From contig NZ_VRYN01000001.1 in assembly GCF_008124605.1 (NCBI RefSeq), positions 124,001-188,000 on the forward strand: a stretch of 64,000 bases of DNA, given 5' to 3'. The stretch's first letter is position 1. The number at the start of each line of letters is the position of its first letter. Made by a program: the position numbers and the translations under genes. The stretch comes from Halobacterium salinarum DSM 3754. GTDB lineage: Archaea > Halobacteriota > Halobacteria > Halobacteriales > Halobacteriaceae. Positions 32,693 to 42,171 of the stretch are shown one piece after another. Below the pieces are notes generated by a model. That model was not told the origin of the DNA. It did not search any database and saw only the letters and a list, made by a program, of their open reading frames with translations.

Positions 32693-34315
32693 ATGGGACG
32701 CGACCGCGCCCGACTGGCCGCCGCACTGGAGCGCGGCGAACAGGAGGGCGGCAGCGTCGAGTTCAAAGAGCGGTTCAGTCGTGACATCCACCTCGCCGAG
32801 GGGCGCTTGGAGAGTCTCACAGCACAGCTCCGCCACCGCATTCTGTCGGGGGACGGGGAGGCCGAATACGTGCTCGGGGTGACCGACGACGGCGGGCTGG
32901 CGGGCGTCAGTCAGGCGACGTTCGCCGAGACCATGGACGTGTTGAGTCTGCTCGCCGACGAGGCGGGCGCACACATCGCGGACGTACAGACGTGGGGCAT
33001 CGACAGCGTCGGTGACGCGCCCGCCGGCACCGACGGGATCGTGGGCGTCGCGACGGTGCAGGACGGCGACGGGCTTGCGGCCGGCGACGACCACATCATC
33101 GTCGGCACCGCCGGCCACGTCGACCACGGGAAGTCGACGCTCGTGGGCAGCCTCGTGACCGGTGACGCCGACGACGGCGACGGTGCCACGCGCGGGTTCC
33201 TGGACGTCCAGCCCCACGAGGTCGAGCGCGGGCTGTCGGCGGATCTCTCCTACGGGGTCTACGGGTTCGACGGCGACGGCCCGCTGCGGGTGCGCAACCC
33301 CGACCGGAAAGACGAGCGCGCGGCGGTCGTGGAGGCCGCCGACCGCGTGGTGTCGTTCGTCGACACCGTCGGCCACGAGCCGTGGCTGTCGACGACCATC
33401 CGCGGGCTGGTCGGCCAGAAACTCGACTACGGGCTGTTGACGGTGGCCGCCGACGACGGTCCCACGAAGACCACGCGCGAACACATGGGCGTGCTGTTGG
33501 CGACCGAGCTGCCGACCATCGTCGCGGTGACGAAGACGGATCTCGTGGACGACGACCGGGTTGCGGCCGTCGAGCGCGAGGTCGAGGCGTTGCTCCGGCG
33601 CACCGAGCGCGCGCCGCTGCCGGTCGCCCGCCACGGCGTCGACGCCGCCGTCGACGAGCTCGGGGACGGCGTGGTGCCGATCGTCCGGACCAGCGCGGTG
33701 ACCGGGGACGGACTCGCGGTCCTCGATGAGCTGTTCGCGCGGCTCCCGAAGACCACGGCGGCAAGCGGGCCGTTCCGGATGTACGTCGACCGCACGTACA
33801 GCGTGACCGGCGTGGGCGCTGTCGCGTCCGGCACGGTGAAATCGGGGACCGTCGAGGACGGGGAGACGCTCCTGTTGGGGCCGTTTCCGAACGGCAGCTT
33901 CCGGACCGTTGAGGTGCGGTCGATCGAGATGCATTACCACCGCGTGGACAGCGCGCAGGCCGGCCGGATCGTCGGGATCGCGTTGAAGGGCGTCAGCGAG
34001 GAGGCGATCGAGCGCGGGATGGTGTTGCTGCCGGGGGACGCCGACCCCACGCCGGTCCGGGCGTTCGACGCCGAGGTGATGGTGTTGAACCACCCCACGC
34101 GCATCGACGCCGGCTACGAGCCCGTGGTGCACCTCGAAACCATCGGGGAGGCCGCGCGGTTCACGCCCGCGGACGGCCAGCTGCTGCCCGGGGATGCCGG
34201 CCACACCCGCGTCCGGTTCAAGTTCCGGCCGTATCTCGTGGAGGAAGGCCAGCGGTTCGTCTTCCGTGAGGGGTCCAGCAAGGGCGTGGGCACGGTCACC
34301 GATGTCGTGGAGTGA
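32693..34315 (+). CDS. GTPBP1/2-like translational GTPase
   Basis: 540 residues. An N-terminal ~135-residue domain (RARLAAALERGEQEGG, EYVLGVTDDGGLAGV) precedes the G domain: G1 GHVDHGKST, G3 DTVGHEPW, G4 TKTD. Domains II and III of EF-Tu type follow (VDRTYSVTGVGAVASGTVKSG ... RVRFKFRPYLVEEGQRFVFREG). This layout matches the GTPBP1 family of EF1A-related GTPases, linked to ribosome quality control in eukaryotes; the archaeal role is unproven. Confidence 0.88.
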   Translation: MGRDRARLAAALERGEQEGGSVEFKERFSRDIHLAEGRLESLTAQLRHRILSGDGEAEYVLGVTDDGGLAGVSQATFAETMDVLSLLADEAGAHIADVQTWGIDSVGDAPAGTDGIVGVATVQDGDGLAAGDDHIIVGTAGHVDHGKSTLVGSLVTGDADDGDGATRGFLDVQPHEVERGLSADLSYGVYGFDGDGPLRVRNPDRKDERAAVVEAADRVVSFVDTVGHEPWLSTTIRGLVGQKLDYGLLTVAADDGPTKTTREHMGVLLATELPTIVAVTKTDLVDDDRVAAVEREVEALLRRTERAPLPVARHGVDAAVDELGDGVVPIVRTSAVTGDGLAVLDELFARLPKTTAASGPFRMYVDRTYSVTGVGAVASGTVKSGTVEDGETLLLGPFPNGSFRTVEVRSIEMHYHRVDSAQAGRIVGIALKGVSEEAIERGMVLLPGDADPTPVRAFDAEVMVLNHPTRIDAGYEPVVHLETIGEAARFTPADGQLLPGDAGHTRVRFKFRPYLVEEGQRFVFREGSSKGVGTVTDVVE

Positions 34316-34349
34316 CGGGGTTTTCCTGCCTCCGGCGTCCAGGCCGCGT

Positions 34350-34718
34350 ATGAGCAGCCGAAACACCTTGGAGTTCGCGGTCGGCGTGGTGGTGGCGGGC
34401 GTGGTCGCGGGGGCGCTGTCGGTGCGCTTGCGGACGGCGTCCGCGCTCGTGCTCGGGCTCGCCGCGGCCATGCCGTCGCTCGCACGAACGAGCACGCACC
34501 TCGACCGAGCGGCCTACGAGGCGGGCGCGTCGAGCCGCCGCCAGATCATCGACGGCGCGCTGGCGGCCACCAGCACAGCCGTCGCCGGGGTCGCGAGCGG
34601 GTACGCCGCGCTCGCGGTGGCGGACAGCGCCGCGGTGACGATCGCGGCCGCGGCCACCGCCGGCGTGTTCGCCGGGCAGGCCGTGTTCTACGCGCGAACC
34701 CGCCAGTACGTGGCGTAG
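34350..34718 (+). CDS. Small Ala-rich membrane protein
   Basis: 122 residues from ATG 34350 (MSSRNTLEFAVGVVVAG). Four hydrophobic stretches (about 8-25, 29-45, 68-88, 91-112) rich in Ala/Val/Gly. No charged motif or family likeness is seen. It lies 34 bp after the GTPase gene and may be co-transcribed. Confidence 0.65.
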   Translation: MSSRNTLEFAVGVVVAGVVAGALSVRLRTASALVLGLAAAMPSLARTSTHLDRAAYEAGASSRRQIIDGALAATSTAVAGVASGYAALAVADSAAVTIAAAATAGVFAGQAVFYARTRQYVA

Positions 34719-34723
34719 CGCGC

Positions 34724-35215
34724 TCACGCCCGCCGATAACAGGGGGTGTCGTCGACACGAACCGCCTGCCCGAACAGCGCCGCCCAGTCGAGGCGGCGGC
34801 GCACGCGACCGGTCCAGAACGCCTGCCAGTTGTCGCGTTTCGCGCGCTCCCAGGGCGGGACCTGCTCGCGCACGGCGTCGAAAACGTCGCGTGGCTGTGC
34901 CGGCGTGTCGTCGAGCGCGTCCACGACGTCGCCGCCGAGGAAGACGTTCTCGCGGAACCCGGCGGCGAGCGCCTCGCGGTCGTCGACGCCGACGTCGCCG
35001 CGGCGGGCGTATCCGGCGTCGTCGTCGACGAGCACGCCGACCGCGGACAGGAACACCAGCCACGCGGACGCCGTGCCGCGGTCCTCGACGCCGGCGCGCT
35101 CGATGAGGCGGCGACAGCAGTCGTCCTCGGGTTTGGGCACGAGCGGGGTGGCGTCGCGGACGTCCCCCACAGCCGCCAGCGAGGACGGTGCCGGCGGAAC
35201 AGGCTTTCGCTGCAT
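34724..35215 (-). CDS. Haloarchaeal conserved hypothetical protein
   Basis: 163 residues from ATG 35215 (MQRKPVPPAPSSLAAVGDV). Helical, acidic, soluble. Recognisable segments include VPKPEDDCCRRLIERAG near 30-45, TASAWLVFLSAVGVLVD, and a Trp-rich end VPPWERAKRDNWQAFWTGRVRRRLDW. No known domain is recognised. It sits convergent with the small membrane gene and divergent from crtB. Confidence 0.7.
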   Translation of the reverse strand: MQRKPVPPAPSSLAAVGDVRDATPLVPKPEDDCCRRLIERAGVEDRGTASAWLVFLSAVGVLVDDDAGYARRGDVGVDDREALAAGFRENVFLGGDVVDALDDTPAQPRDVFDAVREQVPPWERAKRDNWQAFWTGRVRRRLDWAALFGQAVRVDDTPCYRRA

Positions 35216-35363
35216 GCGCGGATGTCGGTGTTGCGTTGCCTTCAGTCGTTTGGAGGCGGACGACCGGGCAGCTTGCACCGTGTTTTTTCTTCTCTCAACG
35301 CATACGCACGTGCAATGACGACGGGGCGCGCCAGCAGCCCGCGTGCCGCGGGGAGTCCGCTAC

Positions 35364-36332
35364 ATGGTCGAGAAAACACACATCACGACGAGTAAGGCGA
35401 TACAGCGCCGCACCGGGAAGACGTTCCACCTCGCGACGCGGTTGCTTCCCACGCGGGTGCGCCACGCCACGTACGTCCTCTACGCGTTCTTCCGCGTGGC
35501 CGACGACGTGGTCGACACGACCGCGGATCGCGATCCGGGCGTGCAACGCGAGGAGCTGGAGGGGATCCGGGCGGCCGCACTGGGGGCCCGCGACCCCGAG
35601 TCGGTCGCCGCCGACACCGAGGTGCTGGCTGCGTTCCGGGAGCTGGCCACCCGCCACGGCATCAGCGACGAGGACATCCACACGTTCATCGACGCGATGC
35701 AGGCCGACCTGGAGAAGACGCGCTACGAGTCACACGCCGAACTCGAGGAGTACATGCGGGGGTCGGCCGTCGCGGTCGGCTACATGATGATGGACGTCAT
35801 GGAGGTCGCGGAGCCGGAGACGGCGGCTCCCCACGCCGCGGCGCTCGCGGAGGCGTTCCAGCTGTCGAACTTCCTGCGGGATGTCGCCGAGGACGTCCAC
35901 GAGTACGACCGCGTCTATCTCCCCGCGGAGTCGCGGGCCGACCACGGCGTGACCGTCGAGCAGCTCCGCGCACGCACGGTGGATGCGGGGTTCCGGGAGG
36001 CGATGCGGGAAGAGCTGGCGTACACCGAGCGCAAATACCGGACGGGCGTCGCCGGCATCGAATACCTCCCCGAGGACTGCCAGTTCGCGGTGTTGGTGTC
36101 GGCCGTGTTGTACGCCGACCACCACCGGGCCATCCGGGAGCGGGACTGCGACGTGCTCACTGCGACGCCGTCGCTGTCGACGCCGCGGAAGCTCTGGCTG
36201 GTGGCGAAAACGCGGGCGTTGTGGGCGTTGAACTCCAGCCCGGAGGCGGTGTTCTATCGGGCGACGGGACTGGCGGAAACCGGCGATAGCCGCCGCCGCC
36301 ACGGCGATCCGCAGCCGACGCCGTCACGGTAG
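35364..36332 (+). CDS. crtB: Phytoene synthase
   Basis: 322 residues from ATG 35364 (MVEKTHITTSKAIQRR). It condenses two geranylgeranyl diphosphates to phytoene, the first committed carotenoid step. Squalene/phytoene synthase marks: YAFFRVADDVVDTTADRD (first Asp-rich motif) and LSNFLRDVAEDVHEYDRVYLP (second, DxxED). Convergent with the cruF-lye-crtD operon. Its products feed both bacterioruberin and, via lycopene and beta-carotene, retinal for the rhodopsins. Confidence 0.95.
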   Translation: MVEKTHITTSKAIQRRTGKTFHLATRLLPTRVRHATYVLYAFFRVADDVVDTTADRDPGVQREELEGIRAAALGARDPESVAADTEVLAAFRELATRHGISDEDIHTFIDAMQADLEKTRYESHAELEEYMRGSAVAVGYMMMDVMEVAEPETAAPHAAALAEAFQLSNFLRDVAEDVHEYDRVYLPAESRADHGVTVEQLRARTVDAGFREAMREELAYTERKYRTGVAGIEYLPEDCQFAVLVSAVLYADHHRAIRERDCDVLTATPSLSTPRKLWLVAKTRALWALNSSPEAVFYRATGLAETGDSRRRHGDPQPTPSR

Positions 36333-36339
36333 CGCGGGG

Positions 36340-37179
36340 CTACTGCCGCGTGCCGGGGCCGCGATCACGCAGCACGGCGAAGTCGAAGCGGTCGGTTTGC
36401 AGCAAGCCGACGCCCAGAGCGGCCGCGGCGGCCGCGGGGAGGAGGTTGCCGAACGCGAGGTTCACCGTCCCCCAGAGGATGACGAAGCTCACGAGGTCGT
36501 CGAGGAGGTACTCGCAGTCCGCGACCCGCGCCTGGATGCCCGCCCGCGAGAACCCCCAGTCGAGCAGGCTCACGGAGACGACCGCCGACAGCACCCAGCC
36601 CGCGTAGTTCGACAGCGGCACGCCGTAGTACGGGCCGCCGGCGAAGTACCGCCAGAACCCGAGGCCGACGGCCGCCGGGTCGAGGACGACGTCCATCCAG
36701 ACGACGGTGGCGGCGACGGCGGCCAGCCGCAGCAGCCGGTTGCGGGCGCGCGGCCCCAACAGCAACACGACGAGCAGGTAGCTGTTGACGACCAGTGGGA
36801 AGAAAAACACCGGCAGCCCCAGTGGCACCTTCCCGGCGAGCATCGGCCCGAGTTCGATGCGGTACGCGAACTCCCCGTACGGCCAGCCGGCGGTGACGCC
36901 GAGCAGTTCGATGCCGAAGGCGTAGGCGGTGAGCACCGCCACCGCGACGGCGGCGCGCCGGTCAACGAGCGGGGCCAGCCCGGCGACCAACGGCAGCCGC
37001 ATCACGACGGTGCCGAACAGGATGAAGTAGGGGTTGAACGAGAGCGCGGGCGGCAGCCACCCCCAGGCGGAGGCGAGCAGCGTCACCGCGCCGACAACGG
37101 GGAACACCACGGCGATCTCGAAGCGGTAGGCGGCGACCAGTTCGTGGAGGCGGGCCTCGACGCGGGCGCGATCAGCCAT
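36340..37179 (-). CDS. cruF: Bisanhydrobacterioruberin hydratase
   Basis: 279 residues, about seven membrane helices, DUF422/CruF family. Conserved-looking segments: TAYAFGIELLGVTAGWPYGEF (the GxxTGxPFG-type motif) and MDVVLDPAAVGLGFWRY. It adds water to both ends of bisanhydrobacterioruberin, giving the C50 pigment bacterioruberin. Overlaps the lye gene by 8 bp. The trio crtD-lye-cruF matches the operon defined in Haloarcula japonica. Confidence 0.88.
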   Translation of the reverse strand: MADRARVEARLHELVAAYRFEIAVVFPVVGAVTLLASAWGWLPPALSFNPYFILFGTVVMRLPLVAGLAPLVDRRAAVAVAVLTAYAFGIELLGVTAGWPYGEFAYRIELGPMLAGKVPLGLPVFFFPLVVNSYLLVVLLLGPRARNRLLRLAAVAATVVWMDVVLDPAAVGLGFWRYFAGGPYYGVPLSNYAGWVLSAVVSVSLLDWGFSRAGIQARVADCEYLLDDLVSFVILWGTVNLAFGNLLPAAAAAALGVGLLQTDRFDFAVLRDRGPGTRQ

Positions 37180-37999
37180 GCACGACCCCCCAGAGTCCGC
37201 CCAGCGTGAACACCATGCCGACGAGCGTGTTCACCGCGGGATACCACCAGTACGCGCGCCCGACGGCCACCTGGAGGCGGCGAATCCCGAACACCAACAC
37301 CGGGTACGCCAGCAACAACAGCCCGAACCGGACGTCGACGAGCGCGAAGACGGCGGCCGACAGCAGCCAGATGCCCGCGCAGTACGCCAGCGCGCGGTCC
37401 GCGCCCAGCGCGGTCGCAGTGGTCTGGATGCCGGCGGCGCGGTCCGGCTCGATGTCGGGGATGGCCGAGAACGTGTGCATCCCCATCGCCCACAGCCAGC
37501 CGCCCGCGACCGCCAGCAGCGGCGGGTGGGTGCCGGAGACGCCGGCGTAGGCGGCCGCGGCCGGCAGCACGTAGAGGCCGTTTGACAGCGAGTCCAACAC
37601 CGGCGTGGTTTTGAACCGCAGCGGGGGTGCGCTGTACTCCGTCGCCAACACGAACCACGCAGCCAGGTACGGCCACGCCTCGGCCGGCAGCGGGGCGGCG
37701 ACGAACCCCAGGAACACCCCGCAGACGGCGACGATGACCGCGACTGCGGCCCCGCCCCGGTAGCGCGACTCCCGGCCGTCCTTTTTCGGGTTCGTCTCGT
37801 CGACGTCGCGGTCGAAGACGTCGTTGATGCCGTAGAGGTAGATGTTCGCGGGCAACAGGAAGTAGCTGAACAGCACCACCGCGGGCGCGCTGAACAGCTC
37901 CCCGACGGTGGTCGCGCCGTAGGACACGCCGACCAAGACGGGGCCGGCGAGGTACAGCCAGAACCGCGGCCGGGACAACACGAACAGATACCGGAACAT
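37172..37999 (-). CDS. lye: Lycopene elongase / 1,2-hydratase (UbiA family)
   Basis: 275 residues, eight or nine membrane helices. UbiA prenyltransferase motifs: INDVFDRDVDETNP (first NDxxDxxxD) and a second acidic site near SAIPDIEPDRAAGIQT (DIxxDxxAG). It adds C5 units to lycopene, diverting it to bacterioruberin; in H. salinarum this enzyme is reported to be inhibited by bacterio-opsin, so that lycopene is saved for retinal. Overlaps cruF by 8 bp and follows crtD by 6 bp. Confidence 0.9.
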   Translation of the reverse strand: MFRYLFVLSRPRFWLYLAGPVLVGVSYGATTVGELFSAPAVVLFSYFLLPANIYLYGINDVFDRDVDETNPKKDGRESRYRGGAAVAVIVAVCGVFLGFVAAPLPAEAWPYLAAWFVLATEYSAPPLRFKTTPVLDSLSNGLYVLPAAAAYAGVSGTHPPLLAVAGGWLWAMGMHTFSAIPDIEPDRAAGIQTTATALGADRALAYCAGIWLLSAAVFALVDVRFGLLLLAYPVLVFGIRRLQVAVGRAYWWYPAVNTLVGMVFTLGGLWGVVHG

Positions 38000-38005
38000 G
38001 GTGTG

Positions 38006-39544
38006 TCAGCGCGCGTCGGCGAGCACGTTGTTGGCGGTCACTTCGCCGCTGATCAGACACATCGGGACGCCGATACCGGGGGTCGTGTTCGCGCCCGTGA
38101 AGTAGAGGCCGTCAAGGGCGGTCGACCGGTGTGGCGGGCGGAACAGCGCGGTCTGTCGCAGCGTGTGCGCCAGCCCGAGCGCGGTGCCCTGGTGGCTGTT
38201 GTACCGGTCGGCGAACTCCGAAACCGAGAACCGCTCCTCGACGACGATGCGGTCCCGCAGATCGACGCCCGTGTTCTCGGCGATGTCGTCGAGCACGAGG
38301 TCGCGGTAGGACTCACGGACGGCCGGGGTGTCGTCCAGCCCCGGGGCGACGGGAACGAGCGCGAAGAGGTTGCTGTGCCCGTCGGGCGCAACGGTGTCGT
38401 CGGTCTTCGAGGGCACGCAGAGGTAGTACGCGGGGTCGTCGGGCCACGCGGGGTCGTCGAAGATCTGCGCGAAATGCGTGTCCCAGTCGGACGGCAACAC
38501 GAGGGTGTGGTGGGCGAGTGGCTCCACGTCGCCCTCGACGCCGAGGTACAGCAGGAACGCCGACGGCGCGTACGTCCGGGCGTCCCAGTAGTCGGCGTCG
38601 TACTGGCGCTTTTGCGCGGGGAGCAACGCCTGTTCGGTGTGGGCGTAGTCGGCGTCGGAGACGACGACGTCCGCGAGCACGGCGTCACCGGGTTCGGTGT
38701 CCAGCTTGAAGCCCCCCCGGCGGCCCTTGATCGCCGACACCGGGTGGCCGGTGCGGAACTCGACGCCGAGTTCGCGCGCGAGGGCCGTGATCCCGTCGAC
38801 GACACCCCCCATGCCGCCCTCCGGATAGTAGACGCCGAGCCCGAAGTCCACGTGGCTCATGAGGTTGTAGAGCGCCGGCGTGGTGTCCGGGGAGCCGCCG
38901 AGGAACACCAGCGTGTACTGCATCACCTGCTGGAGCTTCGGGTGGTCGAAGTACTGCTCGACGTGGTCCTGCATCGACCCCAGCAGCGTGAGGCCGCGGG
39001 CGTACTCCGCGAGCTTCGGGTCCATCCAGTCCCGGACCCGGGGGCGGTCGGTCTTCACGAAGTGCTCCATGCCGACCTCGTAGTTCTCCTTGGCCTGCGC
39101 GAGGTAGTCGTCGAGCACGTCCCCAGCGCCCGGCTCGTAGGCGTCGAACACCTGCTTGACCTGCTCGCGGTCGGGCGTCACGTCGATGGTGTCGCCGTCG
39201 GTGTCCACGTTCAGGCCGGGGGCGTCCCGGCCCGGCCGCCGCCCCTCGTTGTCCTTGAAGAAGATGCGGTAGTGGGGGTCGAGGCGCGTCAACCCGTAGT
39301 AGTCGCTGGGGTGGCTGTCGAACGACGCGAAGAACTCCTCGAAGACGTCCGGCATCAGATACCACGACGGCCCCATGTCGAACCGGAACCCGTCGCGTTC
39401 CAGGGTGCTCGCACGGCCGCCGATCTGGTCGGTTTTCTCCACGACGGTCACGTCCGCGCCGGCGTCGGCGAGATAGCAGGCCGTCGAGAGCCCCCCGAAG
39501 CCGGCACCGATGACCGCCACCGATGTCCCCGCGAGTTCGTCCAT
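38006..39544 (-). CDS. crtD: Carotenoid 3,4-desaturase (CrtI/CrtD family)
   Basis: 512 residues from ATG 39544 (MDELAGTSVAVIGAG). FAD-binding start VAVIGAGFGGLSTACYLA with a distal VVEKTDQIGGRAST, RFDMGPSWYLMPDVFEEFF, and the C-terminal carotenoid-desaturase segment GLYFTGANTTPGIGVPMC. Its place just before lye and cruF fits the CrtD 3,4-desaturase of the bacterioruberin path; an older label is phytoene desaturase crtI2. Whether it also desaturates phytoene is not decidable here. Confidence 0.88.
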   Translation of the reverse strand: MDELAGTSVAVIGAGFGGLSTACYLADAGADVTVVEKTDQIGGRASTLERDGFRFDMGPSWYLMPDVFEEFFASFDSHPSDYYGLTRLDPHYRIFFKDNEGRRPGRDAPGLNVDTDGDTIDVTPDREQVKQVFDAYEPGAGDVLDDYLAQAKENYEVGMEHFVKTDRPRVRDWMDPKLAEYARGLTLLGSMQDHVEQYFDHPKLQQVMQYTLVFLGGSPDTTPALYNLMSHVDFGLGVYYPEGGMGGVVDGITALARELGVEFRTGHPVSAIKGRRGGFKLDTEPGDAVLADVVVSDADYAHTEQALLPAQKRQYDADYWDARTYAPSAFLLYLGVEGDVEPLAHHTLVLPSDWDTHFAQIFDDPAWPDDPAYYLCVPSKTDDTVAPDGHSNLFALVPVAPGLDDTPAVRESYRDLVLDDIAENTGVDLRDRIVVEERFSVSEFADRYNSHQGTALGLAHTLRQTALFRPPHRSTALDGLYFTGANTTPGIGVPMCLISGEVTANNVLADAR

Positions 39545-39590
39545 GGCAGTGCCGTGGGCCGGACGCCAGATAAAACGCCGCCTTCCGGCG

Positions 39591-40526
39591 TTACGACAGC
39601 CCGAACCCGTCGGCGAGCACGTCCTCGCGAACGGTGCCGAACGCGTGGGTGGGGCCGCCGACGACGTCGACGGTGAGCTGGGCGGGACCGAACACGCCGT
39701 TGTCCACGTCGCCCGCATCCCAGTCGTCGGTGCCGACGACCTCCGCGAACGGGTCGTCGTAGCGGGCCGCCGCCGAGGACACCACCGCGTCGAAGGCGTC
39801 GAAGTCCTCCGCGACCGTGAGGTGGACTCGGCCCCCGTGGGCGAGGGCGTCGTTGGTGCGGCCGATGGCCGTCTGTTCGTCGCCGGCGACCGGTGCGACC
39901 GGTGCACAGCCCGACGCCGAGAGGACGTCCGTGGGGTCGTAGCCGAGCTCGTAGAGGCGGAACACCGCCAACTCGACGGTGCGGGCGGCGGCGGAGACGC
40001 TGCCGGCGACGCTGGCCGTGCGGTACGTCGGCAGGAAGACGCTCTCCTCGGTGACGCCCGCCCGGGCGGCGACCTCACTGGCGGCGGCCGTCGTCGGGAG
40101 GCCGGTGCTCTCCAGGGTCAACACCGCGAACTCGAAGGCGTCGACGTAGTCGATGGCTTGGAACTCGCCCTCGGTGGCGACGAGCGCGCGGGCCGGCCCG
40201 CTGCCCAGCGCCTCGTAGTCATCGACGGCGAGCTCCCAGCCGGCTTTCTGCGCGCCGAGCATCGCCACGGCGGGCTGGTCGCAGGCGACCTCGACGTGGG
40301 GGAACGTCGCGTCGCCGACGGTGTCGACGCGCGTTTGCACAGTCGCCAGCCCCGCGGTCTGCAGCTCCGCCAACAGCAGCCCGGCCTCCAGGCCGCCGTC
40401 GTGCTCCACGCCGAAGTCGATGACCGTCGTGCCGGTGTCCAGCTCGAAGGCACCGATGTCGAGTTCCTCGGTGAACTCCAAGGCCTCGTCGGCGAGTTCC
40501 AGGGCCATCCGGTTGAGACTCTCCAT
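39591..40526 (-). CDS. mch: Methenyltetrahydromethanopterin cyclohydrolase homologue
   Basis: 311 residues from ATG 40526 (MESLNRMALELADEAL). Family segments: GTTVIDFGVEHDGGLEAG, a PARALVATEGEFQAIDY region and GGRVHLTV near the end. Mch opens the methenyl ring in C1 carriers of methanogens; haloarchaea lack methanogenesis but keep the homologue, probably for folate-type C1 metabolism. The frame runs open far upstream on this strand, but that is antisense to the MFS gene's codon pattern and not coding. Confidence 0.88.
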   Translation of the reverse strand: MESLNRMALELADEALEFTEELDIGAFELDTGTTVIDFGVEHDGGLEAGLLLAELQTAGLATVQTRVDTVGDATFPHVEVACDQPAVAMLGAQKAGWELAVDDYEALGSGPARALVATEGEFQAIDYVDAFEFAVLTLESTGLPTTAAASEVAARAGVTEESVFLPTYRTASVAGSVSAAARTVELAVFRLYELGYDPTDVLSASGCAPVAPVAGDEQTAIGRTNDALAHGGRVHLTVAEDFDAFDAVVSSAAARYDDPFAEVVGTDDWDAGDVDNGVFGPAQLTVDVVGGPTHAFGTVREDVLADGFGLS

Positions 40527-40585
40527 ACCGCGGGGTTTGGCGTCCCGATACAAGAGGGTTCGCAGTAGCGGCCGGCGCGCGGTGG

Positions 40586-41839
40586 TCACTCGCCGGGCGG
40601 CGGCTGGTAGTCCGCGCGGACCGGCGGCCGGAGCACCCACAGCAGCGCCGCCCCGACCAGGAACACGCCGCCGAGGATGGCGACGGCGTCCACGGCCGAG
40701 AACGCGTCGGCGAGCACGCCGCTGGCGAACCGGAACGGCGCACCGACGACCTGCCGCAGCATCGCCACCGCGGACAGCAGCGTTGCGCGCCCGACGGACG
40801 CGACGTTGTCGTTGAGGTAGCGGTTCTGGATGGGGCGCAGCAGCGACCCCCCGCCTTTCAGCGCGAAGAACATGGGGAACACGACCCAGGGAACCAGGCC
40901 CGCGAGGACGTACGTCGCGGCGATGGCGGCCGGGACGACGATGAGGGAGGTCCGGACGCCCAACAACCCTTCGAGGTCGCCGGCGTAATCGCTCGTGACC
41001 GCCGAGAGCAGCCGGAACGCGCCGTAGAGGCCGCCAACGAACAGAACGGCGGGCTGCGGGAGGGGGAGTGACTGCAGCAGCGGGAGGAACGTCGCCTCGA
41101 TGGCGTCGCGGGCGATGGGCTGAATCCACATGTCCATCGTCCAGATGGTGCCGCTGATGAGCGAGACGTAGACGACGAACCACCGCAGCCGGGGGGTGGT
41201 CAGCTGGTCGGTGATGACCGGGAGCGCGTCGGCGACGGACATGCGGTCCTGTTCGACGGCGGCGCTGTCGTCGTAGGCCTCGTTCTGCGGGAGGCGGAGC
41301 ACGAACGCGGCCGCGAGCGCGGCGGTCACGATGCCCGCAACGAACGGATACGAGCGGTCCACCGTGTACAGAACGGCCCCGAGAACGACGCCGACAGCGC
41401 CGACGTAGAGTCCGATGGCGCGCCCGCGCCCGCTGATGCGCGTGAACTCGTCGGCGCTGTCGTGCTCCTGGAGGGTGTCGTAGAGCCACGCGCTGGCGGA
41501 GCCGGAGATGAACGTGCCGCCGAACGAGAGCGTGACGAAGGTGAACGTGAACCCGATGAGGTCCGTGGCGACGAGGTAGCTGGCGTTCGACACGAGGAGG
41601 ATGGCGGCACCGACCGCGAGGCTGTTCCGGCGGCCGATGCGGTCGCCGACGTAGCCCGTGGGGACCTCGGACGCGACGACGACGATCGACTGGATCGAGG
41701 CGATGAGTCCGATCTGGGTGTACGACAGCCCGTTGAACAGCAAGAAGAACGTGTAGATGGCGTAATGGAAGCCGGGGCGGGCGGTGGCTCTGTAGAGGTA
41801 ATACCGGCGGATGACCTGTGACTTCGAGAGGCGACTCAT
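40586..41839 (-). CDS. MFS transporter
   Basis: 417 residues, about 12 hydrophobic helices. The loop between helices 2 and 3 is VPTGYVGDRIGRRNSLAVG, the MFS signature (GxxxDRxGRR). A central cytoplasmic loop has EAYDDSAAVEQDRMSV. No clue to substrate; the strong N-terminal YYLYRATARPGFHYAIYTFFL resembles export-type members. Last core gene before the tRNA-Gly element. Confidence 0.85.
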   Translation of the reverse strand: MSRLSKSQVIRRYYLYRATARPGFHYAIYTFFLLFNGLSYTQIGLIASIQSIVVVASEVPTGYVGDRIGRRNSLAVGAAILLVSNASYLVATDLIGFTFTFVTLSFGGTFISGSASAWLYDTLQEHDSADEFTRISGRGRAIGLYVGAVGVVLGAVLYTVDRSYPFVAGIVTAALAAAFVLRLPQNEAYDDSAAVEQDRMSVADALPVITDQLTTPRLRWFVVYVSLISGTIWTMDMWIQPIARDAIEATFLPLLQSLPLPQPAVLFVGGLYGAFRLLSAVTSDYAGDLEGLLGVRTSLIVVPAAIAATYVLAGLVPWVVFPMFFALKGGGSLLRPIQNRYLNDNVASVGRATLLSAVAMLRQVVGAPFRFASGVLADAFSAVDAVAILGGVFLVGAALLWVLRPPVRADYQPPPGE

Positions 41840-41942
41840 GTCAGCGGGACAGCTATCGGTTCCCGTCGGCGTTCAAGTATGCTTCGAGACCGAGCGAGCG
41901 CACAGCCGACGGCAGGCTATCGGACACAACGACGGTGAGAAA

Positions 41943-42000
41943 TGCGCTGGCTGGGATTTGAACCCAGGTTGTGACCATGGCAAGGTCACGTGATACCACT
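41943..42000 (-). repeat. attR: 3' fragment of tRNA-Gly
   Basis: It matches 56 of 58 bases at the 3' end of the intact tRNA-Gly gene, including the whole anticodon arm and T-arm. The two differences (41952 and 41966) are the two partners of one T-stem pair, U-A here and G-C in the intact gene. Upstream, 42001-42013 still aligns base for base in length but has lost D-stem pairing, so it is not a working tRNA. A direct repeat partner lies at 49504-49561. Confidence 0.85.
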
Positions 42001-42008
42001 CCGGCGCA

Positions 42009-42018
42009 AGCGCCTGAA
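42009..42018 (-). repeat. Candidate integrase arm site (left copy)
   Basis: TTCAGGCGCT on the minus strand, identical and in the same orientation to 49493-49502, just inside each att copy. In the excised circle the two copies would flank the attP core. Confidence 0.4.
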
Positions 42019-42171
42019 AGCGGCATCCTTTGCCGAGTAAGCCAGTTTTCGTCGTCTAATCTACGATAGAGCCACATCCTCTTATAACCACCTATACGTC
42101 GGTTCTTACAAGCGCTAAGAAATCGTATGACATGGCTACAACTTTGTCTTGGAATCCACTACCAGAACTCT

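Noticed and set aside
32045-34495. An 816-codon open frame on the minus strand
   Set aside because: Antisense to the GTPBP1-like gene; no recognisable protein features.
41943-42013. A second functional tRNA-Gly gene
   Set aside because: The 3' part is perfect, but the D-stem cannot pair and the acceptor stem has a mismatch, so this is an integration remnant.
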